Shown in pieces: positions 8,155 through 16,161 of a DNA stretch of 64,000 bases. Position numbers and translations under genes: made by a program. Source of the stretch: Lachnospiraceae bacterium (GTDB lineage: Bacteria; Bacillota; Clostridia; Lachnospirales; Lachnospiraceae); NCBI GenBank assembly GCA_017557525.1, contig JAFYYN010000147.1, positions 53,167 through 117,166 of the forward strand, in the 5' to 3' direction. Position 1 is the first letter of the stretch; every line of letters begins with the position of its first letter. The notes beneath the pieces were generated by a model. That model was not told the origin of the DNA. It searched no databases and saw nothing but the letters and a program-made list of their open reading frames with translations.

Positions 8155-9321
8155 ATGAGATTTGCTAAGAAAATGCTGGCAGTGATGTTAGCCGTAATTA
8201 CGTTTTTGGGGGGTTTTAATTGTATTTCGATAAGTGCGAAAGAATTGACTCTTGCCGTACCCAAAATTAGTGTCAAGTTGATAGAGAATGGTGCGGCTAT
8301 TAAAATTTCTATATCTAAAACTTCAGATGCTGAAGGATATGAAGTGTATTCAAATTGGTATGGTGAGATGTACGATGGATATAGGGAGATAGATCATAGC
8401 GCTAATAGAGATAATGTTATTATAAAGGAAAATTTGGAAAACAAAGAGTATTATGGATTATTAAAAACTGTAAAGAAGAACGGAACAAAAAAACGAACTG
8501 TGATTATACGTTCTTTACCTTCTGGTCAGTATAATATTGCTGTACGTTCTTTCAATCAGAAAAAATATGGTACATTAACTTATAGCGATTTGAGTAAAGT
8601 GAAAAAAATTACTATAAAAGAAAAAGATGATAAAACTTCTTTTGATTTTTCCAAGGTAAAAAAAGGTGATACTATCAGTTTTGGAGTATATGAACAAAAT
8701 AATGACTTTACGGATGGAAGGGAACCCATTGAATGGATTGTTCTCTCCAAGAATAAAACGCAGTTGTTTGTTGTAAGTAAATATTCTTTGGATTATTTGC
8801 CTTATAATTTGCATTGGTCACAGGTTACATGGGAAAATTGTACATTAAGAAAATGGCTTAATGAAAAGTTTTATAATACTGCTTTTTCTGAGGAAGAAAG
8901 AAAATTAATTAAATTATCTACAGTAGAAAACTATGATAATGCTCTATATGCTACCCCAGCAGGAAATGATACAAAAGATTATATTTTTCTCCTTTCTCAA
9001 TTAGACATGAAAAAATCTGACTATGGTTTTTCGGAAGATTACGATGTTTCTGATAACGCTCGCAAATGCGTGGCAACAGAATACGCTATTTCACAGGGAC
9101 TTACCGTGACATTTTATAACCCTAAAGACAAAGAAACAGGATATTCATGGTGGTTACGTACACCTGGCAACGATATAGAAAGAGCAGTAATAGTAGGTGG
9201 AGTTGGAACAGTAAATTCTTTTGGAGCACGTGTTCATTCAAATGGTTTATCTTATGCAGGAAGTGGTTCCACAGATAGATATGCGGTACGCCCAGCTATG
9301 ATTATAAAAATTGATAAATAA
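8155..9321 (+). CDS. Secreted DUF6273 domain protein (copy 1)
   Basis: The 388-aa product starts MRFAKKMLAVMLAVITFLGG, a signal peptide ending near SAKE. Residues 35-155 form a fibronectin type III-like region (ISKTSDAEGYEVY). Residues 165-385 form the DUF6273 domain with its landmarks: FGVYEQ, EPIEWIVL, LRKWLNEKFY, WWLRTPG and VRPAMIIK. The start at 8155 is set by AGGAGG at 8141-8146. The frame opens earlier, at a GTG at 8101, without a ribosome site. A closely related protein is encoded at 21438-22529, sharing the post-signal motif of the form LT/IS-V-PKI-VK. It is probably extracellular. DUF6273 has no known activity, though its fold recalls formylglycine-sulfatase-like domains. Confidence 0.85.
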   Translation: MRFAKKMLAVMLAVITFLGGFNCISISAKELTLAVPKISVKLIENGAAIKISISKTSDAEGYEVYSNWYGEMYDGYREIDHSANRDNVIIKENLENKEYYGLLKTVKKNGTKKRTVIIRSLPSGQYNIAVRSFNQKKYGTLTYSDLSKVKKITIKEKDDKTSFDFSKVKKGDTISFGVYEQNNDFTDGREPIEWIVLSKNKTQLFVVSKYSLDYLPYNLHWSQVTWENCTLRKWLNEKFYNTAFSEEERKLIKLSTVENYDNALYATPAGNDTKDYIFLLSQLDMKKSDYGFSEDYDVSDNARKCVATEYAISQGLTVTFYNPKDKETGYSWWLRTPGNDIERAVIVGGVGTVNSFGARVHSNGLSYAGSGSTDRYAVRPAMIIKIDK

Positions 9322-9352
9322 GCCTTATAGAAATTCAATAATTACAAAAGGG

Positions 9353-9395
9353 GCTGTGAAAAAAGAGAGAGCAAATTTCTCTCCTGCTTCACAGC
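9353..9395 (+). repeat. Hairpin after DUF6273 copy 1
   Basis: GCTGTGAA (9353-9360) pairs with TTCACAGC (9388-9395), with an inner GAGAGA/TCTCTC helix. No T tract follows, so it is not a standard terminator. Confidence 0.5.
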
Positions 9396-9397
9396 AC

Positions 9398-9439
9398 GCA
9401 ATTCGACCGGCTATAATTATTGATTTAAATCCAAAATAG
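9398..9439 (+). pseudogene. C-terminal stub of a third DUF6273 gene
   Basis: In one frame this reads AIRPAIIIDLNPK then TAG. It matches the end of the adjacent intact protein (AVRPAMIIKIDK then stop) and the end of the second copy (GVRPALYISIK). Nothing upstream continues the frame. It looks like the last 13 codons left from a lost or recombined paralogue, separated from the live gene by the 9353-9395 hairpin. The match is short, so chance is not fully excluded. Confidence 0.45.
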
Positions 9440-9452
9440 TAATTAAATCTTA

Positions 9453-9490
9453 TCCCCCAAGGTAGGAACCTAAGCTTCTACCTTGGGGGA
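9453..9490 (-). terminator. Strong hairpin between convergent genes
   Basis: TCCCCCAAGGTAG (9453-9465) pairs perfectly with CTACCTTGGGGGA (9478-9490), a 13-bp stem just after the stop of the minus-strand ATPase. There is no clean U tract on either side. Confidence 0.6.
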
Positions 9491-9498
9491 TGGATATT

Positions 9499-10875
9499 TT
9501 ATTCGTATAACCGAGCAAGTTCTATCAGTTTAATATCATCAGTTTCTTCTACCGCAAATCCTGCCCTGGAAAAGAAAACATATTTATAGCAATTGAGATT
9601 TGTCGCTTTTACTTGGCGGATTTCTTCAGCGACAATTTCTTTAGTAATCTTGTTCTTCCTAAATTTTACTTCGTAAAAAATATATCCTTTTTCATCCAGT
9701 GTTACAATGTCGAATTCCCCATTTGTCCGTGTCTTTGGATCATCATAATAATATTTCCCGATTTTTTCTATAACCGGATCAATTAATCCAAGTTTGTTCT
9801 GACGGATAAGAAACTGACGGCAGATTTCTTCAAATTTATGCGGAACATATTGTTCTTCAAAATCTTTGGCAATATACTTATCATAGAATACATTGGAATC
9901 CATAATCTTCAATTGTGAGGAGTATTTGAAAATATAACGGAAATAGAAAAGTGAGAGATTATCACAGATATAATATCCTGTTTTTTTCTTATTATCCTCA
10001 TCATTTATCGGTGCCTTTTTCTCTACAACTTCCATCTTTATAAGTTTATCAAGAACGTCAACAAGCGTTGGCCCGCTTGAAACATGGGATTGGGATAAAA
10101 TATCGCTGTATTTTGAAAAGCCTCTGGCAAGCGCTTCAAATACCTCATTTGCATTAACTATTTTTGAAATCTCTGCGTTAAGGTACATGGATACTTCGTT
10201 TTCAAGACGTGCTCCCGAAGACGCTATAAGATTAATGATATTTTCTTTTACGCTTTTATTATCATCTATAAGTTTGTTAAAATACGGGATTCCACCAAAT
10301 ACGGAATATATTTTTACCTTATCTTCATCTGTCATTTTGGGATAGAATAACGCTGATTCATAATAATCCATCTGCTTAAGGTCTAAGGTTAAATCTACCC
10401 TTCCGTATAATGGATTTGAATGAGCTAATAAGGATTTCATTACTTCAACATATGAACCTAATATTATCAGCTTCAATTTAGTTGTATCCCTGTATTTATC
10501 TATCAGCGATTGTAGTATGCTGTCCATACCGGTAACATTTTCCCTAAGATATGGATATTCATCTAGTACAAGCACTATATTTTCATCTTTTGAGAGAGTA
10601 AAGATATAATTAAGTAAATCTTCTATTGAGTTATAGCCTAAGTGGGGAAGATTAAAGACTTCAGAGACCACTTCGCTAATTCTTTCTACATTGCTTTTTT
10701 CTGTAATTTGTTTACACTCATAATATATGGTTTTTACGGTGGACTCTTTTATTGCCTGTTTAACAAGTTCGCTTTTACCGACTCTGCGGCGACCATATAT
10801 AAGGGTCATACGCATATCATCAGCTGTTATTTCTTTTTTTATCTTTTCAAGTTCTATCTTTCTTCCAACAAACAT
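9499..10875 (-). CDS. DUF234-type ATP-binding protein (archaeal ATPase family)
   Basis: This 458-aa protein starts MFVGRKIELEKIKKEI. Walker A is GRRRVGKS (residues 28-35) and Walker B is IVLVLDEYPYL. A winged-helix region follows (about 230-330) and a C-terminal DUF234-type domain has the PD-(D/E)XK-like arrangement GEFDIV...YEVKFRK, which may be nuclease-derived. The start at 10875 is preferred because AAAGGAG precedes it and the family begins with FVGRE/K. An ATG at 10932 would sit over the promoter. Proteins of this family are widespread in archaea and gut bacteria. Their cellular role is unsettled, with a link to mobile elements suspected. The promoter is bracketed by palindromic motifs. 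Confidence 0.9.
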   Translation of the reverse strand: MFVGRKIELEKIKKEITADDMRMTLIYGRRRVGKSELVKQAIKESTVKTIYYECKQITEKSNVERISEVVSEVFNLPHLGYNSIEDLLNYIFTLSKDENIVLVLDEYPYLRENVTGMDSILQSLIDKYRDTTKLKLIILGSYVEVMKSLLAHSNPLYGRVDLTLDLKQMDYYESALFYPKMTDEDKVKIYSVFGGIPYFNKLIDDNKSVKENIINLIASSGARLENEVSMYLNAEISKIVNANEVFEALARGFSKYSDILSQSHVSSGPTLVDVLDKLIKMEVVEKKAPINDEDNKKKTGYYICDNLSLFYFRYIFKYSSQLKIMDSNVFYDKYIAKDFEEQYVPHKFEEICRQFLIRQNKLGLIDPVIEKIGKYYYDDPKTRTNGEFDIVTLDEKGYIFYEVKFRKNKITKEIVAEEIRQVKATNLNCYKYVFFSRAGFAVEETDDIKLIELARLYE

Positions 10876-10895
10876 GATTTTATTCGGCTCCTTTC

Positions 10896-10990
10896 GACTC
10901 GGTTTGTACCGAGCAAAATCATTATAGCACATTGTGCTTCGTTTGTAAAGGGTTTATTCAGTTGAAACCGAGTCGGACAAGACCGAGTTT
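10896..10990 (-). promoter_or_regulatory. ATPase promoter bracketed by CGGT/ACCG motifs
   Basis: On the minus strand TTTACA (10949-10944), a 17-nt spacer and TATAAT (10926-10921) make a strong promoter. ACTCGGTTTGTACCGAG (10897-10913) spans the expected start site, and GAAACCGAGTCGGACAAGAC (10964-10983) lies 9 nt or more upstream of the -35. A third relative occurs at 12327-12360. The layout suggests operator pairs. Confidence 0.6.
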
Positions 10991-11104
10991 GGCATATTTC
11001 TAAAATATATCTTTTGAAGTTTTTATCAATTATGAAGTTTTAATTGCCCCATCGGACATATTATGGTAAAATGGGTAACTAGAAAAAACAAAGGACACCT
11101 GATT

Positions 11105-12319
11105 ATGCAAAACAGAAATGCTGAAAACCTGATATGGGGCGCGAGTGCTGTCATGATTGTGATATACATGATAGTATTTGTTTTGGTATCCGAATCCGAA
11201 TATATCCTGGCAGGCATAGTTTTTGGCACAGCACTGCTGATCATGTTATGTGCTTCAATATTTTCGGAAGGGAGAAACAAGCAGGGTTGTCTTATAGTAT
11301 ATGCAATACTCGCAATGGGGGTTTCCTTCATCTGTCACCAGCTGTGGTGCGGACTGCCCATGCTTACAGTAACGGCACTTTATTCCTGTTATGATTTCCT
11401 GCTTTCTTCCAGTAAGAAAAACATATTTACCAATTTATTTCTTATGGCAGGCTTTGCTTTCTGGTCAAGGAGGCTTACTCCGGAAAAACTTGGGATTGGC
11501 GGGTATTTAGCTGTAGCGGGTCTTTTGGCTTTTGCAATAATATGGAGCCTTTGTATATACTGGCTGTTCAGGTATTTTGAAATGAACTCGAACTTAGAGC
11601 GGGCGCTACGTTCATCTGCGCTTGATGCGATGAATGAAAGACAGCTGCGTATGGAGATAGCCGAGAGTAAAAACCTGGCAGAAGAAAATGCAAGGCTGGA
11701 AGAGCGGGAGAGGATAAGCAGGGATATACATAATGCCGTTGGGCATACCTTGTCTGCCGCTACGGTAACGTTGGACGCGGCCCAGATGCTTATGGATACC
11801 GACTCGCAAAAGGCAAACCAGAAGATCGATCAGGCAAATGAACGTATTCATGAAGCAATAGGCTCGGTCAGGAGCGTGGTAAGGACACTGGATGCAGAGG
11901 ATGACAGTATACTTGTATGTGATTATATTGCATCCCTGAAAGAGCTGTTAAACAACTTTACACTCGATACGGAGATAAAGGTTCACCATAACCTGGATAT
12001 GATAAAGGATCAGGGAAAGCTCAACATAAACCGTGCGGCATTTATCAGCAGTTCGATGTCAGAGCTTCTGACCAATGGCGTTAAGCATGGCAATGCCACG
12101 GTTTTTGTAGTTCTTGTCACGTTTGATGCGGCACATATCGGAATCCAGGTGAATGATAACGGAACCGGCTGGGGAGATATTTCCTATGAGGAAAAACAGC
12201 GTAAGCTCCGTAACGGATTCGGTATAAGAAAAATGAGTGATTATGTAAAAACAAATGGCGGTACCTTCGATGTTGACGGAAGCGAAGGGTTCTGCGTAAA
12301 ATATACTCTTCCAAGGTAA
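11105..12319 (+). CDS. Orphan sensor histidine kinase (NarL/DesK type)
   Basis: This 404-aa protein has about six transmembrane helices in its first 165 residues (only short loops outside), a short coiled coil, a HisKA_3 dimerisation box with RERISRDIHNAVGHTLSA (phosphorylated His about residue 209) and a HATPase_c domain with SELLTNGVKHG and NDNGTGWG. Start 11105 has AAAGGA upstream. The in-frame GTG or ATG at 11063 has none. No response-regulator gene is adjacent, which is unusual for this class. A terminator follows. The neighbouring ABC operon could be its target or the sensed system, but that is inference from position. Confidence 0.9.
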   Translation: MQNRNAENLIWGASAVMIVIYMIVFVLVSESEYILAGIVFGTALLIMLCASIFSEGRNKQGCLIVYAILAMGVSFICHQLWCGLPMLTVTALYSCYDFLLSSSKKNIFTNLFLMAGFAFWSRRLTPEKLGIGGYLAVAGLLAFAIIWSLCIYWLFRYFEMNSNLERALRSSALDAMNERQLRMEIAESKNLAEENARLEERERISRDIHNAVGHTLSAATVTLDAAQMLMDTDSQKANQKIDQANERIHEAIGSVRSVVRTLDAEDDSILVCDYIASLKELLNNFTLDTEIKVHHNLDMIKDQGKLNINRAAFISSSMSELLTNGVKHGNATVFVVLVTFDAAHIGIQVNDNGTGWGDISYEEKQRKLRNGFGIRKMSDYVKTNGGTFDVDGSEGFCVKYTLPR

Positions 12320-12326
12320 GTTTTTA

Positions 12327-12360
12327 TTCGGTTTCAACCGAGTCGGTACAAACCGAGTTA
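12327..12360 (+). repeat. CGGT/ACCG motif, third copy
   Basis: This stretch contains CGGTTTCAACCGAGTCGGTA and then CAAACCGAGT. It is in direct orientation with the copy at 10958-10990, so near-identical repeats flank the histidine kinase gene. It also shares CGGTACAAACCGAGT with the minus strand of 10896-10913. Confidence 0.6.
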
Positions 12361-12383
12361 ATAATTCTGCTTTCAGAGCTTTA

Positions 12384-12430
12384 TGACCACAGTCATAGTA
12401 ATATTATGACCGTGGTCACTTTTTATTTTC
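12384..12430 (+). terminator. Terminator after the histidine kinase
   Basis: TGACCACAGTCAT (12384-12396) pairs with ATGACCGTGGTCA (12406-12418), followed by CTTTTTATTTT. Confidence 0.85.
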
Positions 12431-12443
12431 TAAAAGAGGGTGT

Positions 12444-12506
12444 ATGATGAATTCGCAACAAAAAAAGGCTTCCCCCTGGGGGGAAGCTGTCAGCGAAGCT
12501 GACTGA
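12444..12506 (+). CDS. Possible 20-aa leader ORF inside a dispersed repeat
   Basis: A short frame with two ATG codons and AAAAGAGGG upstream encodes a peptide ending SPWGEAVSEAD. Most of the coding part comes from the repeat at 12465-12517. It may be accidental, but it has a fair ribosome site and precedes the lipoprotein gene by 26 nt. Confidence 0.25.
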   Translation: MMNSQQKKASPWGEAVSEAD

Positions 12507-12517
12507 TGAGGGGTAGG
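12465..12517 (+). repeat. Dispersed gut-Firmicute repeat unit
   Basis: The unit has two small hairpins, TTCCCCC/GGGGGAA and GTCAGC-GAA-GCTGAC, followed by TGATGAGGGG. This composition is the well-known intergenic repeat of gut Clostridia (core GCTGTCAGCGAAGCTGAC). One copy is present in the window, in the 5' region of the exporter operon. Confidence 0.75.
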
Positions 12518-12532
12518 AGACCCTAAGGGAAT

Positions 12533-12955
12533 ATGAAGAAAGCACTTAAATATGTAGTAACGATACTTATGGTTTTGTCTGTTTTAGTATTAACCGCCTG
12601 TGACAAATACGCATCAAGCTGGAGCGCAGCAGGTTTTGTTCATTCAAATTCGTCAAAGTCGGCATCCATGAGTTTTTGGAAATTTAAAGGAAACATAGTT
12701 TATAAACTCAAATGCAAGGACAGCACAAAGGAAGTACTTAAGTACAAAGGTAATCTAAATAATGAGGACGAGGAAGAAAACGGAACCATTAATGTATATT
12801 ATGACATTGATGGAACAAAGAAAGAACTGTTTTCGTTAAAGAACGGAGAAAGCATTGAAGCTTCGCTTGATAAATTAAACGAAGGAACAGTTTACATCAT
12901 CGTAGAAACCGATGGCAGGTGTGAAAACGGAGCCTTGGAATTTAACATAGAATAA
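12533..12955 (+). CDS. Small lipoprotein, first gene of ABC exporter operon
   Basis: This 140-aa protein has a signal peptide ending VLTAC with Cys23 as lipidation site. The mature part is polar and probably beta-rich (about 117 residues, with a YYDIDGTKKELFSL stretch) and ends in a short acidic tail. AAGGG lies upstream of ATG 12533. It is followed after 16 nt by the permease gene. No family is recognised. In this setting it could be a substrate-binding or accessory lipoprotein of the exporter, or an immunity-like lipoprotein. Its weak position in a repeat-containing leader is notable. Confidence 0.8.
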   Translation: MKKALKYVVTILMVLSVLVLTACDKYASSWSAAGFVHSNSSKSASMSFWKFKGNIVYKLKCKDSTKEVLKYKGNLNNEDEEENGTINVYYDIDGTKKELFSLKNGESIEASLDKLNEGTVYIIVETDGRCENGALEFNIE

Positions 12956-12971
12956 AGGAGTAAGAAAGAAG

Positions 12972-14099
12972 ATGGAGAATAAAGAAAGGGCAACGCTTTC
13001 TGCGATGCCATACATCAAAGGCAACAAAAAGAGGATCAGGGCACTGGTTATCTCACTTTCAATGTTTGTGGTTTTAAGTTATCTGGTAAGCTATGTGCTT
13101 GCATGTTGTCAGGAACCTTTTATGCAGGCCTGCAGCGAACCGTACCGGGATATGCTTCTCACAAGTCCGCATGTTGTAATAGAGGACTATGAATCCGTCG
13201 AGGAGTGGAGCGAACTGGCCACAGAAGAAGTAAAGAAGTGTGCAGCGGAAATAGAAAAGGTTCCGGGTATAACAGGAACACTCCTCTTCCGGGAGGGCAG
13301 GGTCAGGATGAAAAGTGTAGTCGGTGAGACCACGCTTCCCTGTTTTTTGATGGATGACAAAGAAGATGTTAAGACTTTGATGGATTACAAAGGGGTAAAC
13401 ATGATATCGGGAAGGCTGCCCGAAGCGCCGGGTGAAGTGATCATTGATGAAAAGCTATGGCGAAATATGGGAGACGAGGTACTCAAGGAGATGTCCGACA
13501 GATACAATGTAGTTGGACAGTTTGAAAGCGATTATTATCTGGCAATGGGCATGGCACTTTCGTCCGAAAATGATATAAACCTTATAGTATTCCATCCGGA
13601 TGACGGAAAGGATTACGGACAGATGATAAAAGATGCCGGCATAGAACTATATTATGTTTCGGATTATGAATCCCAGCAGAAAGGTATCATGGATGATGTA
13701 GGATCCCTCTCATCGGTAGAACACCTGATACAGCTGGCGACCGGAATATTGCTTGCGATATGTCTTCTGGTTGTACTTTCACTTCATATAATGGACAGGC
13801 ATGAAGAATGGTGTCTGATGAACTCAATCGGTTTTTCTTCAGGCGAGATATACGCCATGGCACTAAGAGAGCTGTTGTTCTGCTTTGTTATGGCACTTGG
13901 TATTGGAATTGTTTTTTCGGCAGTATCCGGTATTGTTTTTGATAAATTGTTATGTGCACCCATAGGAGTACATATAGGGTTGTTCAGGCAAAGTGCGATA
14001 CCCGTGATTTTTGGAGTACTTATAGCTATATACGGATGTGCACAGATACCGTTGTTTGTAAATATCAGAAGAGTTTGCACCGTTGATGCGATCGAGTAA
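12972..14099 (+). CDS. FtsX/MacB-type ABC transporter permease 1
   Basis: The 375-aa product has one N-terminal transmembrane helix (about 22-47), a large extracytoplasmic domain (about 50-250) and three C-terminal helices (about 255-277, 300-325 and 335-365). This is the MacB/FtsX four-helix plan in which the periplasmic part works as a mechanotransmitter. The final part contains EEWCLMNSIGFSSGEIYAMA, the FtsX-type coupling segment. It is 16 nt after the lipoprotein and 12 nt before the ATPase gene. With permease 2 it would form a heterodimeric exporter of a lipoprotein, peptide or antimicrobial. Confidence 0.85.
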   Translation: MENKERATLSAMPYIKGNKKRIRALVISLSMFVVLSYLVSYVLACCQEPFMQACSEPYRDMLLTSPHVVIEDYESVEEWSELATEEVKKCAAEIEKVPGITGTLLFREGRVRMKSVVGETTLPCFLMDDKEDVKTLMDYKGVNMISGRLPEAPGEVIIDEKLWRNMGDEVLKEMSDRYNVVGQFESDYYLAMGMALSSENDINLIVFHPDDGKDYGQMIKDAGIELYYVSDYESQQKGIMDDVGSLSSVEHLIQLATGILLAICLLVVLSLHIMDRHEEWCLMNSIGFSSGEIYAMALRELLFCFVMALGIGIVFSAVSGIVFDKLLCAPIGVHIGLFRQSAIPVIFGVLIAIYGCAQIPLFVNIRRVCTVDAIE

Positions 14100-14111
14100 A
14101 GGAGAATAAAA

Positions 14112-14798
14112 ATGTTTGAATTAAAGAATGCAACAATGATCTATGATATGGATAAGGAAGAAAAAGTATATGCAATGAGGAATATTTCGCTTACACTGCC
14201 CGATAAAGGACTGGTAGGGATCATAGGACCTTCGGGAAGCGGTAAATCCACGATGATGTATACCATGTCCACAATGAAAAATCTTACAAGCGGTGAGATT
14301 TTATATAACGGAAAATCGATCACAAATATAAAGGAATCCGAAAGGCAGACCTTAAGACGTGACGAGTTTGGTTTTATTTTCCAGAGACATTATCTGGTGT
14401 CTTATCTGACAGCTGTGGAAAACGCAGTACTTGCAGCCAATTGTTCCAAAAAGGAAGCAGTTGAAAAAGCACGCAAGATACTTTTAGATATTGGATTAAA
14501 GAAGAATGAGCTTGATAAAATCCCGGCAAAGCTTTCCGGAGGACAGCGCCAGAGAGTGGCCATAGCAAGAGCTATGATGAACGATCCCAAGGTCCTGTTT
14601 GCGGATGAACCCACAGCCTCCCTTGATCACGAGAACGCATATCTCGTTATGGATAGATTAAGAGAGTATGCTAAAGAGAGGCTCGTGATTGTAATTACTC
14701 ATGACCACAGTATCCTTAAAGACACAGATATGACCATAGAGGTATGGGATGGAAGCGTTTCTGCGATCAACATACCGGAGCTTGTTAAAATTGCTTAA
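14112..14798 (+). CDS. ABC transporter ATP-binding protein (LolD/MacB-like)
   Basis: The 228-aa ATPase has all motifs of the family: Walker A GPSGSGKST (residues 39-47), Q-loop in FGFIFQRHYL, signature LSGGQRQRVAIARAM, Walker B VLFADEPTASLD and the H-loop ITHD. Its size matches LolD/MacB subunits rather than importers. It sits between two FtsX-type permease genes with gaps of 12 and 10 nt, so it energises that pair. GGAGAATAAAA precedes the ATG. Confidence 0.95.
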   Translation: MFELKNATMIYDMDKEEKVYAMRNISLTLPDKGLVGIIGPSGSGKSTMMYTMSTMKNLTSGEILYNGKSITNIKESERQTLRRDEFGFIFQRHYLVSYLTAVENAVLAANCSKKEAVEKARKILLDIGLKKNELDKIPAKLSGGQRQRVAIARAMMNDPKVLFADEPTASLDHENAYLVMDRLREYAKERLVIVITHDHSILKDTDMTIEVWDGSVSAINIPELVKIA

Positions 14799-14808
14799 AG
14801 GAGGAATC

Positions 14809-15933
14809 ATGAATCCGTTTTCAGCTTTTTACTATATAAAAAGAAATAAAGCCAGAGCCATAAGCATTATTATCATGCTGGCCTGTACCGCGATAGTATT
14901 TATGGGCGGGATGTACATAGATAACATTAATGATGTTTTTTCGTATCCTTATGAAGAGCCGGCACAGTATGCATTATGGATGGGCAGCGGCAATAATAAT
15001 GATATAAACGATGAAGTAAGGGATCTCTATCAGCATCAGGAAGAACTCTTACCTGAGAGTGCAAAAACGCATATCGGAGTGGATGTACGTTATGCCGATT
15101 ATAAGAGCATAATGGGTTTCAATAACGGTATTTCCGTATTTTTCATGACAACAAAAGAGGATTTTGAAACATTTGTAAGACTTACGGATATACTGCCCAA
15201 AGGTTTTACGCTGGAGGATAACGAACTGGTTATGTCCGAGATGCTGGCAAACAACTGGGGAGTAAAAGAAGGTGATATAATAAGCTCCGCAGACGAGGAT
15301 GCGCATATCTCCCTTAATTCGGATATGGTGGTAAAAAAGGTGCTACCGTTAAATGGAAACCAGATATATGGGTGGTCAAGCTCGTTTAATATATACAGCA
15401 GCATTATTCTTTCAACAACAGAGAATCATGCACCTACACTTTCAGAGGATCTTAATGCATTAAGGACTACCATTCCTGAAAAGTATCCCCACATTCAGGT
15501 GTATACCAATGAAGCCTTCATAGAGACCGCCAAGGAACAGACTTCCATGCTTTCCTTCTTTTTCCTGATAGTTATCGTGATCGTGGCAGTGGTTTTTGCG
15601 ATTACTTTAAATGCAACCTTTGCGGCAATGTACGAAAAGCGTAAGTATGAGTTTTCCATATATAAGGCTATAGGTTTTTCAAAGTTCAAGCTCTTTAAAA
15701 AGGTACTGTCCGAGCTGGTAGTGATGGACGGAATAGGATTGATTGCCGGAGGAGTTTTATGTTTTGTGTCAATTCAGGTTTTGAATGAGCTGTTATGGAG
15801 CCAGGGAATGAGATTTATACGTCCTTCGGTTTTGGGAATTGTAGGGACTTTAGTTTGCAACATAGCGATTATTTGTCCTGTTTTATTGGTTTGTATGAAA
15901 AGAATTAAACGATTTGATGTAACCCGGTTCTGA
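14809..15933 (+). CDS. FtsX/MacB-type ABC transporter permease 2
   Basis: This 374-aa protein starts MNPFSAFYYIKRNKARAISI at 14809, chosen because AAAGGAGG lies just upstream. The frame extends back to 14749 inside the ATPase gene. It has one N-terminal helix (about 15-37), an extracytoplasmic domain (about 40-245) and three C-terminal helices (about 255-280, 305-330 and 340-365). The segment EKRKYEFSIYKAIGFSKFKL is the FtsX coupling helix. It is the last gene of the exporter operon, ended by a terminator at 15955. Confidence 0.88.
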   Translation: MNPFSAFYYIKRNKARAISIIIMLACTAIVFMGGMYIDNINDVFSYPYEEPAQYALWMGSGNNNDINDEVRDLYQHQEELLPESAKTHIGVDVRYADYKSIMGFNNGISVFFMTTKEDFETFVRLTDILPKGFTLEDNELVMSEMLANNWGVKEGDIISSADEDAHISLNSDMVVKKVLPLNGNQIYGWSSSFNIYSSIILSTTENHAPTLSEDLNALRTTIPEKYPHIQVYTNEAFIETAKEQTSMLSFFFLIVIVIVAVVFAITLNATFAAMYEKRKYEFSIYKAIGFSKFKLFKKVLSELVVMDGIGLIAGGVLCFVSIQVLNELLWSQGMRFIRPSVLGIVGTLVCNIAIICPVLLVCMKRIKRFDVTRF

Positions 15934-15952
15934 ACCACTCTTTGAACCACTG

Positions 15953-16050
15953 TAGGCGGGAAGAATTTCCCGCCATTTTATATTTTATAGGAATGTTTAC
16001 TAAAACAAGGCTAGAAAAAGCATAGCGCTTTCACAAAATTTGTGGTATAG
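15953..16050 (+). repeat. Direct repeat A (98 bp), terminator plus promoter-like tail
   Basis: The unit begins TAGGCGGGAAGAATTTCCCG and ends TTCACAAAATTTGTGGTATAG. A second copy lies at 24754-24847 in the same orientation, with only a few substitutions and small gaps. The first part is a terminator (GGCGGGAA-GAAT-TTCCCGCC, T-rich tail, 15955-15985) that serves the exporter operon. The last part has an extended -10 (TGTGGTATAG). Confidence 0.8.
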
Positions 16051-16052
16051 AG

Positions 16053-16084
16053 GCATCGGGATCCTGGAATCCCGATGCTTTTTT
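16053..16084 (+). terminator. Terminator
   Basis: GCATCGGGAT (16053-16062) pairs perfectly with ATCCCGATGC (16069-16078) and is followed by six Ts. It ends any transcript started in direct repeat A. Confidence 0.85.
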
Positions 16085-16161
16085 CTTCTTAAAGATATAG
16101 TATTTTTACGTATGGTGTGGTATAGTAATACACAACTTAAAATCAAATGAAGGTACAGGCT

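Noticed and set aside
9453-9490. Strong CCCCC/GGGGG hairpin as a mobile element
   Set aside because: It lies exactly between convergent ends of two genes and fits a simple transcription stop.
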